Positions 54,675 to 63,084 of a stretch of DNA of 64,000 bases are shown piece after piece. The notes below the pieces were generated by a model. It ran no database searches. It was not told the origin of the DNA and worked only from the letters and a program-made list of their open reading frames with translations. How positions within the stretch are numbered: the first letter of the stretch is position 1; every line of letters begins with the position of its first letter. A program made the translations under genes and the position numbers. Origin of the DNA: Arthrospiribacter ruber (lineage in GTDB: Bacteria; Bacteroidota; Bacteroidia; Cytophagales; Cyclobacteriaceae); the NCBI RefSeq assembly GCF_019343195.1, contig NZ_RPHB01000008.1:124001-188000 (forward strand). The letters run 5' to 3'.

Positions 54675-57600
54675 ATGTGTACCAAACTTTACAAAACAAT
54701 GATTATGGTCTTCAAACGGGTAACGATTTGTTCCCTTTTCCTGACCATAACCACATCCCTAGCCTTTGCTGAAAGCAAAATGGTCCAGATCAAAAGCATA
54801 GATGAAGTTTTTGTCCGGCTTGAGATCCAGGAAGGAAATTTAGAAGAAATTCTGAATGCCATTGAATTAAAAACCGAATACAGCTTTTTTTACACGCACC
54901 GAAGCCTCAAAAACACAAACACCATTCGGCTTTCCCAGCGTGAAGGAAGAGTTTCTGACATCCTTTTGGACATTGCCAACCAAAGGCGGTTGCACTTCAA
55001 GCAGGTTAACAATACCATCAGTGTCAGACCTGTCAACTCTTCCAAGGGACCTGCCAATATAGAAATCCAGATCAACGAACAGGAGGTCGAAATTACAGGG
55101 CGAGTCACAAATCAGGAAGGAGAATCCCTTCCGGGAGTTGCCGTATCTGTTTCAGGAACCACCACAGGAGCCATCACAGACATTGATGGCAATTACAGTC
55201 TGCGAGTACCTGAGGGTGCTACGCTCGTCTTTTCATACATTGGCTATTCTACCCAGTTTATTGAAATAGGCAACAGGTCCGTAATAGATGTGGTCATGGT
55301 AGAAGACACTCAAGGCCTGGAAGAGGTAGTCGTCACTGCATTGGGTATTCAGCGTTCTGCGAGAAGTCTTGGATATGCTACTTCTACGGTGAAATCCGAG
55401 GAGCTTACTGTCAATAGAACTCCGAATATGATGAACGCTTTGGTCGGTAAAGTGGCCGGAGTAAATATTTCACCCCTTGGTACCGGTCCTGGTGGAACAT
55501 CAAAAATCAGGATCCGGGGACAATCTTCTATTTCCGGCCAGAACAATCCATTGATTGTAATCAACGGTATCCCTATAGACAACACTAACTTCGGAACAAA
55601 CCCAGGAAACAATGCCGCTGACAATTCAATTGGTAATAGAGGTGGTGGAATGACTTCAGATGGTGGGGATGGTCTTTCCAGTATCAATCCCGATGACATA
55701 GAAAACATGACGGTATTGAAGGGAGCAGCTGCATCTGCACTTTACGGCAGTAGGGCTAAAGACGGGGTGATCATGATCACTACCAAAACCAAATCGACCA
55801 CCAAAGGGATAGGTGTTACATATAATGTCAACTACACCAATGAAAGGCCACTGGACTTCACGGACTACCAATATGAATATGGACAAGGTGAGGGAGGTAT
55901 ACGTCCGACTTCTCCCAATCCCACATCAGGGCAATGGTCTTTTGGTGAAAGGTTCCAACCGGGAATGACCCAAGTTCTCTTTGATGGTATCACTGTCCCT
56001 TATGTACCGGTCAGAGGAATCATCAATGACTTTTTCAGAAATGGACAGAACCTGACCAATACGATTTCCCTTTCGGCTGGAAATGAAAACGGAGGATTGA
56101 CATTCTCATTCTCAGATATGAACAGCAAAGGAATTGTTCCAAACAATACCTTCAATAGAAAAACCGTTTATCTGGGCTTTGACTATAACCTGACTCCAAA
56201 ACTCAATGTCAGAGGCAATGTCAACTACTCGCATGAGCAAAATTTCAATCCGCCCAACGTTGCAGAGCAAGACAATTCCATTCCTACGGCTATTTACAAT
56301 ATGGCCAATTCCATGCCTTTGGATTTGTTGAGGGAAAATTACCTTGATGCAGACGGAAACGAAACAGTCTATTCACGATTCAGGAACAGAACCAATCCAT
56401 TCTTCACGCTCAACGAGCAGTTCCAGAATATCAAAAGGGACAGGATATTTGGAAATGTTGCTGTGAAATACGACATCACACCTTGGCTTTATATTCAGGG
56501 ACGTGTCGGACAGGACTATTGGTCAAGAGATCAGGATTACAATAACTTCCCGCACGGACAGGCTTCCAGGCCACCGGCCCCAGCAGGTTTTGTTAATGGT
56601 TTGTACACCCAAGAATCAAGAAGGTTTAGGGAAATCAATGCGGACATGTTCATTTCTGCACAAAAAGACTTTGGCGACTTCGAACTTACGGGGACCTTTG
56701 GAGGCAACCACATGTACCGTTCTTCCGATAGAAATTCCGTTCAGGTAACTGACTTTATTATCAGGGATCTGTACACTGTTCAAAACGGAAGGGTCAAAGA
56801 TCCGATCTATCAGTTTTCCGAAAGAGCGGTAAATTCTGTCTTTGGTTTTGCTGAGTTCTCTTACAAAAAGACCTTTTACCTAAACGGAACCTTGAGAAAC
56901 GATTGGTTTTCAACCCTTTCTCCAGAAAACAGGAGCATCCTCTACCCTTCCATCGCTGCCAGTTATGTCTTTACTGAAAACCTGTCAACAAACAGATTTC
57001 TCAACTTTGGAAAATTCAGATTGGCTTATGCTGAGGTAGGAAGTGATGCGGATGTAGCTCCTTATTCCAATGTCCTTTTCTATGGGGTCAACGCCAACCT
57101 GTTTGATGGTCAACCGGTAGGATTTCCACTGGGATCTACCCTCCCCAATCCAAACCTACGACCAATGAGGGTGTCAGAGCTTGAAGCAGGTTTTGAGCTG
57201 ACTTTCTTGGATGGACGTGTCAATTTGGATATCGCGGCATACAACAAAATCACCACTGACCAGATCGTAAGCGCCCAAATCTCTGATGCCTCAGGCTTTC
57301 AAACGACTTCCATCAATAGCGGACAAAGTAGAAACAGAGGCGTTGAAGGTCTCTTGAGAATCATCCCAATAGAAACCGAAAAATTCCTTTGGGAAGCTTC
57401 TATCAACGGTGCATACAACAAAACCAAAGTACTGTCACTGCTTTCAGATGAACCAGGTGAAAGAATCACTGTGGGTACCCACGTATTCAATGGTGAGTTA
57501 AGGCAAATTGTTGGTGAAGAAATGGGACAGGTTGCAGGTTTTGGATTTAGAAGAGATGATGCAGGTAATATTATCTATGGTGGAAATGGCTTGCCTCTAA

Positions 57601-58157
57601 GGTCAAATGACCTGATCAATTTTGGCTCGGCCCTCCCAAGATGGGTGGGTGGTATCAACAACGCCTTCAATTACAATGGCGTATCGTTCTCCTTTCTTGT
57701 TGACTTCCGTTTAGGAGGCACCATGCTTTCCGGCACCAACTTCAATGCTGTAAGACATGGCTTACATAAAATGACCTTAGAAGGAAGAGAAGGGGGTGTG
57801 GTTGGTCAAGGTGTCACAGAAAGTGGAGAAATCAATACTACGGCAGCACCTGTGCAAACGTATTGGGAAGTCGTAAGGTCACTTGGCTTGGTAGAGCCAG
57901 TTGTGTACAACTCGGGTTTTTGGAAGCTCCGACAGGTCACTCTGGGATACGACCTTAGCAGAGTCATCCCTCCCAACAGATTTTTCCAATCTATGCACTT
58001 AAGTCTGGTAGCCAATAATGTATTTATCCTCAAAAAGTGGGTGGATAATATAGATCCTGAATCTTTTGGCTACACCTCTGACAACTTGGTAGGTTTGGAA
58101 GCCACAGGCTTACCTAGCACACGGGGTTTAGGTTTCAATCTAAATGTTAAATTCTAA
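54675..58157 (+). CDS. SusC/RagA-type TonB-dependent transporter with STN domain
   Basis: A 1160-residue outer-membrane importer. After a signal peptide (residues about 1-35) there is a secretin/TonB N-terminal STN domain at about 45-120 (LEIQEGNLEEILNAIELKTEY), which contacts FecR, a carboxypeptidase-regulatory beta domain at about 135-215 (ITGRVTNQEGESLPGV and ITDIDGNYSL), the SusC signature LEEVVVTALGI, the plug at about 225-345 (NNPLIVINGIPID) and a long barrel ending RGLGFNLNVKF. It should import the substrate captured by the adjacent SusD lipoprotein and trigger the ECF sigma factor. Confidence 0.95.
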   Translation: MCTKLYKTMIMVFKRVTICSLFLTITTSLAFAESKMVQIKSIDEVFVRLEIQEGNLEEILNAIELKTEYSFFYTHRSLKNTNTIRLSQREGRVSDILLDIANQRRLHFKQVNNTISVRPVNSSKGPANIEIQINEQEVEITGRVTNQEGESLPGVAVSVSGTTTGAITDIDGNYSLRVPEGATLVFSYIGYSTQFIEIGNRSVIDVVMVEDTQGLEEVVVTALGIQRSARSLGYATSTVKSEELTVNRTPNMMNALVGKVAGVNISPLGTGPGGTSKIRIRGQSSISGQNNPLIVINGIPIDNTNFGTNPGNNAADNSIGNRGGGMTSDGGDGLSSINPDDIENMTVLKGAAASALYGSRAKDGVIMITTKTKSTTKGIGVTYNVNYTNERPLDFTDYQYEYGQGEGGIRPTSPNPTSGQWSFGERFQPGMTQVLFDGITVPYVPVRGIINDFFRNGQNLTNTISLSAGNENGGLTFSFSDMNSKGIVPNNTFNRKTVYLGFDYNLTPKLNVRGNVNYSHEQNFNPPNVAEQDNSIPTAIYNMANSMPLDLLRENYLDADGNETVYSRFRNRTNPFFTLNEQFQNIKRDRIFGNVAVKYDITPWLYIQGRVGQDYWSRDQDYNNFPHGQASRPPAPAGFVNGLYTQESRRFREINADMFISAQKDFGDFELTGTFGGNHMYRSSDRNSVQVTDFIIRDLYTVQNGRVKDPIYQFSERAVNSVFGFAEFSYKKTFYLNGTLRNDWFSTLSPENRSILYPSIAASYVFTENLSTNRFLNFGKFRLAYAEVGSDADVAPYSNVLFYGVNANLFDGQPVGFPLGSTLPNPNLRPMRVSELEAGFELTFLDGRVNLDIAAYNKITTDQIVSAQISDASGFQTTSINSGQSRNRGVEGLLRIIPIETEKFLWEASINGAYNKTKVLSLLSDEPGERITVGTHVFNGELRQIVGEEMGQVAGFGFRRDDAGNIIYGGNGLPLRSNDLINFGSALPRWVGGINNAFNYNGVSFSFLVDFRLGGTMLSGTNFNAVRHGLHKMTLEGREGGVVGQGVTESGEINTTAAPVQTYWEVVRSLGLVEPVVYNSGFWKLRQVTLGYDLSRVIPPNRFFQSMHLSLVANNVFILKKWVDNIDPESFGYTSDNLVGLEATGLPSTRGLGFNLNVKF

Positions 58158-58169
58158 CCGGACACTATC

Positions 58170-59693
58170 ATGAAAAAGCGAATAGAATATATACTTATAG
58201 CTATGGTGATGATGGTCATTCCGTCATGCGACCAAAACTTCGACGACTGGAATACCAATCGGGTGGATGCCACAAGTATTAATCCGGCTTTCCAGCTTAA
58301 CCAAGCCATCATCAACTCATCTGCTTCCTCATTTGGAACCATGGTTTATGAGCTTGGCATTGTACAGCAACTGATTTCGCCCAACTCAGGAGTTCTTACC
58401 GGGGCCAACTACAATCAGGACAACAGGGCTTCTACCCAAAATAACTGGCAGGTGTACTACCGGGAAGTGATCAAAAACACAAAAGATATCATTTCCAGGA
58501 TCAAAGATGACCCTACCAGAAGTGATCTGTACCAAATGACGAGGATTTTACAAGCCAATGCATTTTTGGTTTTGACTGACACTTATGGTTCGATCCCTTA
58601 TACCGAAGCCGGTGCTGGATTCTCCGATCAGGTTTTCTTTCCTGTATATGACACTCAGGAATTCATTTATGATCAGATCATCAGGGAATTGACAGAGGCC
58701 GGGAATGCTTTAGGAGCTGCCGGAAGCAACAATGAAACGGCAGAAATACTTTATCGGGGCAATATTGACCAATGGAGAAAATTTGCCAATTCCCTGCTGT
58801 TAAGAGCCGGAATGAGATTGAGTCGAGTGGACCCTTCCAGGGCCCAGCAAATCGCCCAGACTGCGTTTAGCAATGGGGTGATTCTGGAGAATGAAGACAA
58901 TGCGGTAATCCGGCATGACAACAATTTCCTAAATCCGATCGGAAACACACTTAATGCCACCGAAGCTTCCAATGTCTTTATGACAGAGCCATTTGTCAAT
59001 TACCTAAGGGAAAACAATGATCCAAGACTCCGGGCCATTGCAGTAAGGTATGTTGGTGCAGGCTCAGGGTCCGCCCAAACTGTAGACAGGCAGACATTTG
59101 ACCCTGATCTTCAGATCGGCATGCCTATGGGACTGGACAATGCTACAGCAGTGCAGCGCGCAGCCAGCATGGGTCTGGTCAGCTTTTATGAGTTCAGCCA
59201 GATCGACAGAAGAAGGATTGCCAAACTAAATGCGCCCAATTTTATTGTGACGGCTTCCCAGACCAACCTTCTATTGGCAGAAGCTGCAAGCAGAGGCTGG
59301 ATCAGCGGTGATGCAGCTGAATTTTACTCCAACGGTATCCGGCTTCATATGGAACAACTTGCTTCATATGACCCTCTATCCGAAATCCCTGAGGAAGATA
59401 TCGCTGCATATATCGCTTCCAACCCCCTTAACAGCCAAAATGCTTTGGAAGAAATCAATACTCAGTATTGGGTTTCTTCCTTGATGAACGGCCCTGAAGC
59501 TTTTGCCAACTTCAGGAGGAGCGGTTATCCTGACCTCGAGCCCAATCCATATCCGGGCAGAGAAGTCGTTTTTATCAACCGCCTTACTTATCCTAACTCA
59601 GAAATTTCAGTAAATTCAGAGAATGTACAGCAAGCCATAAGCCAGCAGGGACCTGACAATCTCGAAACAAGGGTCTGGTGGCATACTCCATAA
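58170..59693 (+). CDS. SusD/RagB-type substrate-binding lipoprotein
   Basis: A 507-residue surface lipoprotein (signal ending VMMVIPSC, Cys20) that partners the SusC pore 12 bases upstream. The N-terminal segment FDDWNTNRVDATSI and the TPR-like helices (for example LIRELTEAGNALGAAG context IIRELTEAGNAL and WRKFANSLLLRAGMRL) are typical of the short SusD-like 2 branch, with EINTQYWVSSLMNGPEAFANFRR and NRLTYPNSEISVN near the end. Substrate class cannot be deduced from the sequence, but downstream enzymes suggest an acidic compound. A strong terminator follows directly. Confidence 0.95.
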   Translation: MKKRIEYILIAMVMMVIPSCDQNFDDWNTNRVDATSINPAFQLNQAIINSSASSFGTMVYELGIVQQLISPNSGVLTGANYNQDNRASTQNNWQVYYREVIKNTKDIISRIKDDPTRSDLYQMTRILQANAFLVLTDTYGSIPYTEAGAGFSDQVFFPVYDTQEFIYDQIIRELTEAGNALGAAGSNNETAEILYRGNIDQWRKFANSLLLRAGMRLSRVDPSRAQQIAQTAFSNGVILENEDNAVIRHDNNFLNPIGNTLNATEASNVFMTEPFVNYLRENNDPRLRAIAVRYVGAGSGSAQTVDRQTFDPDLQIGMPMGLDNATAVQRAASMGLVSFYEFSQIDRRRIAKLNAPNFIVTASQTNLLLAEAASRGWISGDAAEFYSNGIRLHMEQLASYDPLSEIPEEDIAAYIASNPLNSQNALEEINTQYWVSSLMNGPEAFANFRRSGYPDLEPNPYPGREVVFINRLTYPNSEISVNSENVQQAISQQGPDNLETRVWWHTP

Positions 59694-59703
59694 AAAATTA
59701 TTG

Positions 59704-59737
59704 TGCAGGCTTGGGTCTTACCTAAGCCTGCATTTTT
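59704..59737 (+). terminator. Strong intrinsic terminator between SusD and the catabolic genes
   Basis: A 13-bp stem (TGCAGGCTTGGGT at 59704-59716 with ACCTAAGCCTGCA at 59720-59732, one G-T pair) and a CTT loop are followed by five T. It stands 11 bases after the SusD stop codon, before the RraA-like gene on the same strand. It would either end the SusCD transcript or reduce readthrough so the enzymes are made in smaller amounts. Confidence 0.88.
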
Positions 59738-59766
59738 ATTTATATTAACTCAAACCAATAACCAAC

Positions 59767-60708
59767 ATGATTAAAGTAAACCCTTATGCATTTGTTCTAC
59801 TACTGTCGGTCCTCTTTGCCCAACAGGCATTTTCCCAACAGATCGAGAAAGAAGAAATGTTATTTCTGACTTCCAAATGGGAAGGAGAGCGGTACCCGGA
59901 TGGCAGACCGAAAGTTTCAGATGATATCCTAAGAAGAATGAAAGAAGTGACCCATGAAGAAGCTTGGGCTGTGATGAAAAATGCAGGATACAAATACCAA
60001 TATGCAGATGGATGGGAGACCATCAATCCCGACAGTGTCCTTGTAGGCCGAGCCGTAACGGCTACTTTTATGCCTGGAAGACCTGATATCCACGACGCTA
60101 TTGATGAAAGGGGCAAAAAGGAAGGCAAACGCGGACAAAATACCTGGCCGGTGGACATCCTGATCAAAGATGATGTGTATGTGGCAGATCAGTTTGGAAT
60201 ACATGATGGAGGCCCTACTATCGGAGACAATGTTGGAAATGCCATTTTTGCCAAGACAGGAAAAGGTATCGTTTATGATGGAGCCCTGAGGGACATAGTG
60301 GGGCTCAAGGAAATCGGAAGCTTTACTTCATTTTTTACCAGCTACCATCCTTCCCATCACAATCAGCAGGGAGACCTCAATACCATGCTTATCGGGATCA
60401 ACCGTCCCACTAAAATCCGGCAGGTAACTGTAATGGCCGGAGATGTAGTCCTAGGTAGGGACGGAGGGGTGTCTTTTATCCCTCCTCATCTAGCAGAAAG
60501 GGTCGTAATCACCTCCGAAGTGGTTCGTCTAAGGGACATGTTCGGACATGAAAGAATCCGCGCAGGAGTATATACAGCCGGACAGATTGACACAAGATGG
60601 TCCGAAGAAATCGAAAGGGACTTTTCTTCCTGGCTCAACGAACACATAGACGACCTTCCTGTAGCCAGGGAACAAATCCAGGAAATACTCAAAAACAGAA
60701 CTTGGTAA
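59767..60708 (+). CDS. Exported RraA-like aldolase, copy 1
   Basis: A 313-residue protein of the RraA / HMG (4-hydroxy-4-methyl-2-oxoglutarate) aldolase family. The signal peptide (MIKVNPYAFVLLLSVLFAQQAFS) indicates export, unlike classic cytosolic members, and the protein is longer (about 160-230 residues is common). Core motifs: GDNVGNAIFAKTGKGIVYDGALRD with the metal-binding and catalytic R-D at the end, and VLGRDGGVSFIPPHLAERVV. The extra N-terminal half (about 30-100) starts SKWEGERYPDGRPKVSDDIL. It forms a repeat unit with the next gene. Reaction: probably retro-aldol cleavage or decarboxylation of a 2-keto acid; substrate unknown. Confidence 0.85.
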   Translation: MIKVNPYAFVLLLSVLFAQQAFSQQIEKEEMLFLTSKWEGERYPDGRPKVSDDILRRMKEVTHEEAWAVMKNAGYKYQYADGWETINPDSVLVGRAVTATFMPGRPDIHDAIDERGKKEGKRGQNTWPVDILIKDDVYVADQFGIHDGGPTIGDNVGNAIFAKTGKGIVYDGALRDIVGLKEIGSFTSFFTSYHPSHHNQQGDLNTMLIGINRPTKIRQVTVMAGDVVLGRDGGVSFIPPHLAERVVITSEVVRLRDMFGHERIRAGVYTAGQIDTRWSEEIERDFSSWLNEHIDDLPVAREQIQEILKNRTW

Positions 60709-60741
60709 ATCCTAAACATCACTCCAAAATACTAACAAACC

Positions 60742-62022
60742 ATGAACGAATTAAAAAATAGCAGAAGATCATTTTTACAAAAAGGCTTGATCGCCGGCCT
60801 CACCGGAGGAGCTCTCATCAGCAGTATGGGAGAGAGTTTGGGAAAGGCGGTAGAAGGCCAAAACAGTTATTCGAACCCCTCTGACCTGAAAATTACAGAC
60901 CTTAAATGTGGATTTGTCCGGGGAGCATTATATGTAAAAATCTATACCAATCAGGATGTCTGGGGATGTGGAGAGGCCGTAGATGCCATTCATGGCACCT
61001 ATCATTTGGTCCAGAGGATGGGAAATATGATTAAGGGTCAGAGCCCTTTAAATCCAAACAGGATTGCCGAGCAACTGAGAAAGGCCGCCTTCTTTGGAGG
61101 AGCACAATCCGGAGTGTATGTAGCCGTACTCACCGCGGTGGAAACGGCACTGTGGGACCTCACCGGCAAAGTGTACGGAGTACCCGTTTATCAATTATTG
61201 GGTGGCAAATTCAGAGACAAAATCAGGGTTTACTGTGATACTGCGCTTTACACAGCGACTAACCCACAGCCCTCTGATTATGCCATAGCGGCAAAAGACG
61301 CAGTAGCCTTGGGCTACAATGCTGTAAAGTTTGACGTGGATGATGGCAGAGATCCCAATAAATACGACAGATTCAATTGGACAGCTAGCCCTGCAGAAAT
61401 TGACCGGATGTACAATGCCATCGCTGCTGTAAGGGAGGCCGTAGGTCCCAAAATAGATATCTGTGTGGACATGCACGGAAGGTACGATGCAGTCACAGGC
61501 CTTAAAATGGCCAAAAGGTATGAAGACTTAGACCTGATGTGGCTGGAAGAACCTATTCCCGCGGATAATCCGGAAGTTTACAAATCCATTACCAGTCAGA
61601 CCACTACCCCTATCTGTACGGGCGAAAACATCTACCTTGCCTATGGATTCACCAGGCTACTTTCCGAAAGTGCAGTAGACATCATTATGCCCGACCTACA
61701 AAAAGCAGGAGGCCTTGGCGAAGGACAAAGAATAGCCAATCTGGCCAATCTTTACTATGTACCTTTTTCCCCTCACATGGTAGCTTCCTTCCTTGGCGCA
61801 ATGGCTACCTGCCATGTCTGTGCTTCCGTACCTAATTTTCAAATAATGGAATGGCAGATTTATATGGACAAAGACGAAATGTGGAAAGACATTGTCACTT
61901 ATGATGGTCCAAGGACAGAGAACAGTTTTATCACGTTGTCTGAAAAACCCGGTATCGGTGTGGAAATCAATGAAGAGGGAATGCGGAAATACGCCGTAAA
62001 AGATGTCCCATTCTTTGAATAA
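60742..62022 (+). CDS. Tat-exported mandelate-racemase/enolase-superfamily enzyme, copy 1
   Basis: A 426-residue sugar-acid dehydratase- or racemase-type enzyme. The N-terminus NSRRSFLQKGLIAGLTGG is a twin-arginine signal. The barrel residues are visible: base K196 in NAVKFDVDD, metal ligands D243 (CVDMHGRYD), E269 (WLEEPIP) and E295 (CTGEN), and H345 in SPHMVASF. The K-x-D arrangement and His fit the galactonate/glucarate-like branches, but the class is uncertain. It follows the RraA-like gene by 33 bases, suggesting that dehydration of an acid sugar precedes or follows cleavage of a keto acid. Confidence 0.88.
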   Translation: MNELKNSRRSFLQKGLIAGLTGGALISSMGESLGKAVEGQNSYSNPSDLKITDLKCGFVRGALYVKIYTNQDVWGCGEAVDAIHGTYHLVQRMGNMIKGQSPLNPNRIAEQLRKAAFFGGAQSGVYVAVLTAVETALWDLTGKVYGVPVYQLLGGKFRDKIRVYCDTALYTATNPQPSDYAIAAKDAVALGYNAVKFDVDDGRDPNKYDRFNWTASPAEIDRMYNAIAAVREAVGPKIDICVDMHGRYDAVTGLKMAKRYEDLDLMWLEEPIPADNPEVYKSITSQTTTPICTGENIYLAYGFTRLLSESAVDIIMPDLQKAGGLGEGQRIANLANLYYVPFSPHMVASFLGAMATCHVCASVPNFQIMEWQIYMDKDEMWKDIVTYDGPRTENSFITLSEKPGIGVEINEEGMRKYAVKDVPFFE

Positions 62023-62044
62023 ATACACTTAACAAGACCTTTTT

Positions 62045-62064
62045 TGCCGTAAGATTTTACGGCA
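62045..62064. repeat. Hairpin between the two enzyme cassettes
   Basis: TGCCGTAA pairs with TTACGGCA around a GATT tetraloop, flanked by T on the left and GAAAA on the right. It lacks a T-run after it on either strand, so it is probably an intercistronic mRNA structure, 22 bases after the enolase-type stop codon. Confidence 0.55.
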
Positions 62065-62105
62065 GAAAAGTAAAATAAACCCTTTATCAACCAAAAAATC
62101 AGAAT

Positions 62106-63044
62106 ATGCAAAAGTCCCTTTGCAAATCCCTAATTATAGGGCTTGCCTTTATGATCAGCGGGCAAATAACCGCCCAACAAATCTCCCCGACCGTTGAACA
62201 AGTGAAATCCCTTTCACCCGAATGGACAGGAGAAAGATTTCCTGACGGAAGACCAAAAGTCCCTGACGCTCTCTTGAAACGTTTATCAGAAGTATCTATG
62301 GAGGAAGCCTGGGGATACCTGAGAAACAAAGGCTATCAAAATCAATTTGAAAACGACTGGATTATCATCGATGACGAAAGTGTGATGACAGGAAGAGCTG
62401 TAACCGCCCAGTACATGCCACTTCGGGCGGATTTTGACAATCTTGTCAAAAAAATAGGTAAAGAAGAAGGCCGTGTTCAATCAGGAGGAACCAATTCCTG
62501 GCCAATAGACATACTTCAGGAGGGTGACATTTATGTGGCAGACAGTTACGGGAAAATAGTGGATGGTACCTTGATAGGTGACAATTTGGGCAATGCCATA
62601 TATGCCAAGTCCAAAAGAGGGGTCATCTTCTATGGTTCGGTTAGAGACATGGCAGGATTGACCGCCATAGAAGGCTTCAATGGATGGATCAAAGGCCATG
62701 ATCCTTCTTATATACAGCAGATGATGCTTTCTACCATCAACTACCCCATCAGGATAGGCCGGGCAACAGTGCTTCCAGGTGATGCTGTCCTGGCCAATAA
62801 ATATGGGGTTATTTTCATCCCAGCACACCTGCTGGCTGACCTGGTCATCAACGCCGAATTTATCATGCTAAGAGATGAATTTGGTATTCAGAGGTTAAAA
62901 GAGGGGAAATATGCTGCTGGAGAAATCGATAGCCGCTGGAATGAAACAATAGTGAATGATTTTTTGGAATGGCTCCGGACCAAGGAGGATTTGCCTATGA
63001 GCAGGTCAGAACTGGATGAATTTTTAAAAGAAAGAAACTGGTAA
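62106..63044 (+). CDS. Exported RraA-like aldolase, copy 2
   Basis: A 312-residue paralogue of 59767-60708 with signal peptide MQKSLCKSLIIGLAFMISGQITA. The shared N-terminal part reads SPEWTGERFPDGRPKVPDAL, and the RraA core is GDNLGNAIYAKSKRGVIFYGSVRD. The conserved R-D pair is kept, while the residue before the G is Y here instead of D, and VLPGDAVLANKYGVIFIPAHL replaces the glycine-rich loop. The two copies have diverged well, so they probably handle different keto acids. It pairs with the truncated enolase-type gene that follows by 40 bases. Confidence 0.85.
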   Translation: MQKSLCKSLIIGLAFMISGQITAQQISPTVEQVKSLSPEWTGERFPDGRPKVPDALLKRLSEVSMEEAWGYLRNKGYQNQFENDWIIIDDESVMTGRAVTAQYMPLRADFDNLVKKIGKEEGRVQSGGTNSWPIDILQEGDIYVADSYGKIVDGTLIGDNLGNAIYAKSKRGVIFYGSVRDMAGLTAIEGFNGWIKGHDPSYIQQMMLSTINYPIRIGRATVLPGDAVLANKYGVIFIPAHLLADLVINAEFIMLRDEFGIQRLKEGKYAAGEIDSRWNETIVNDFLEWLRTKEDLPMSRSELDEFLKERNW

Positions 63045-63084
63045 TTCCCATACAGTCAAAAACAATTACAAAAACCCAAGATCC

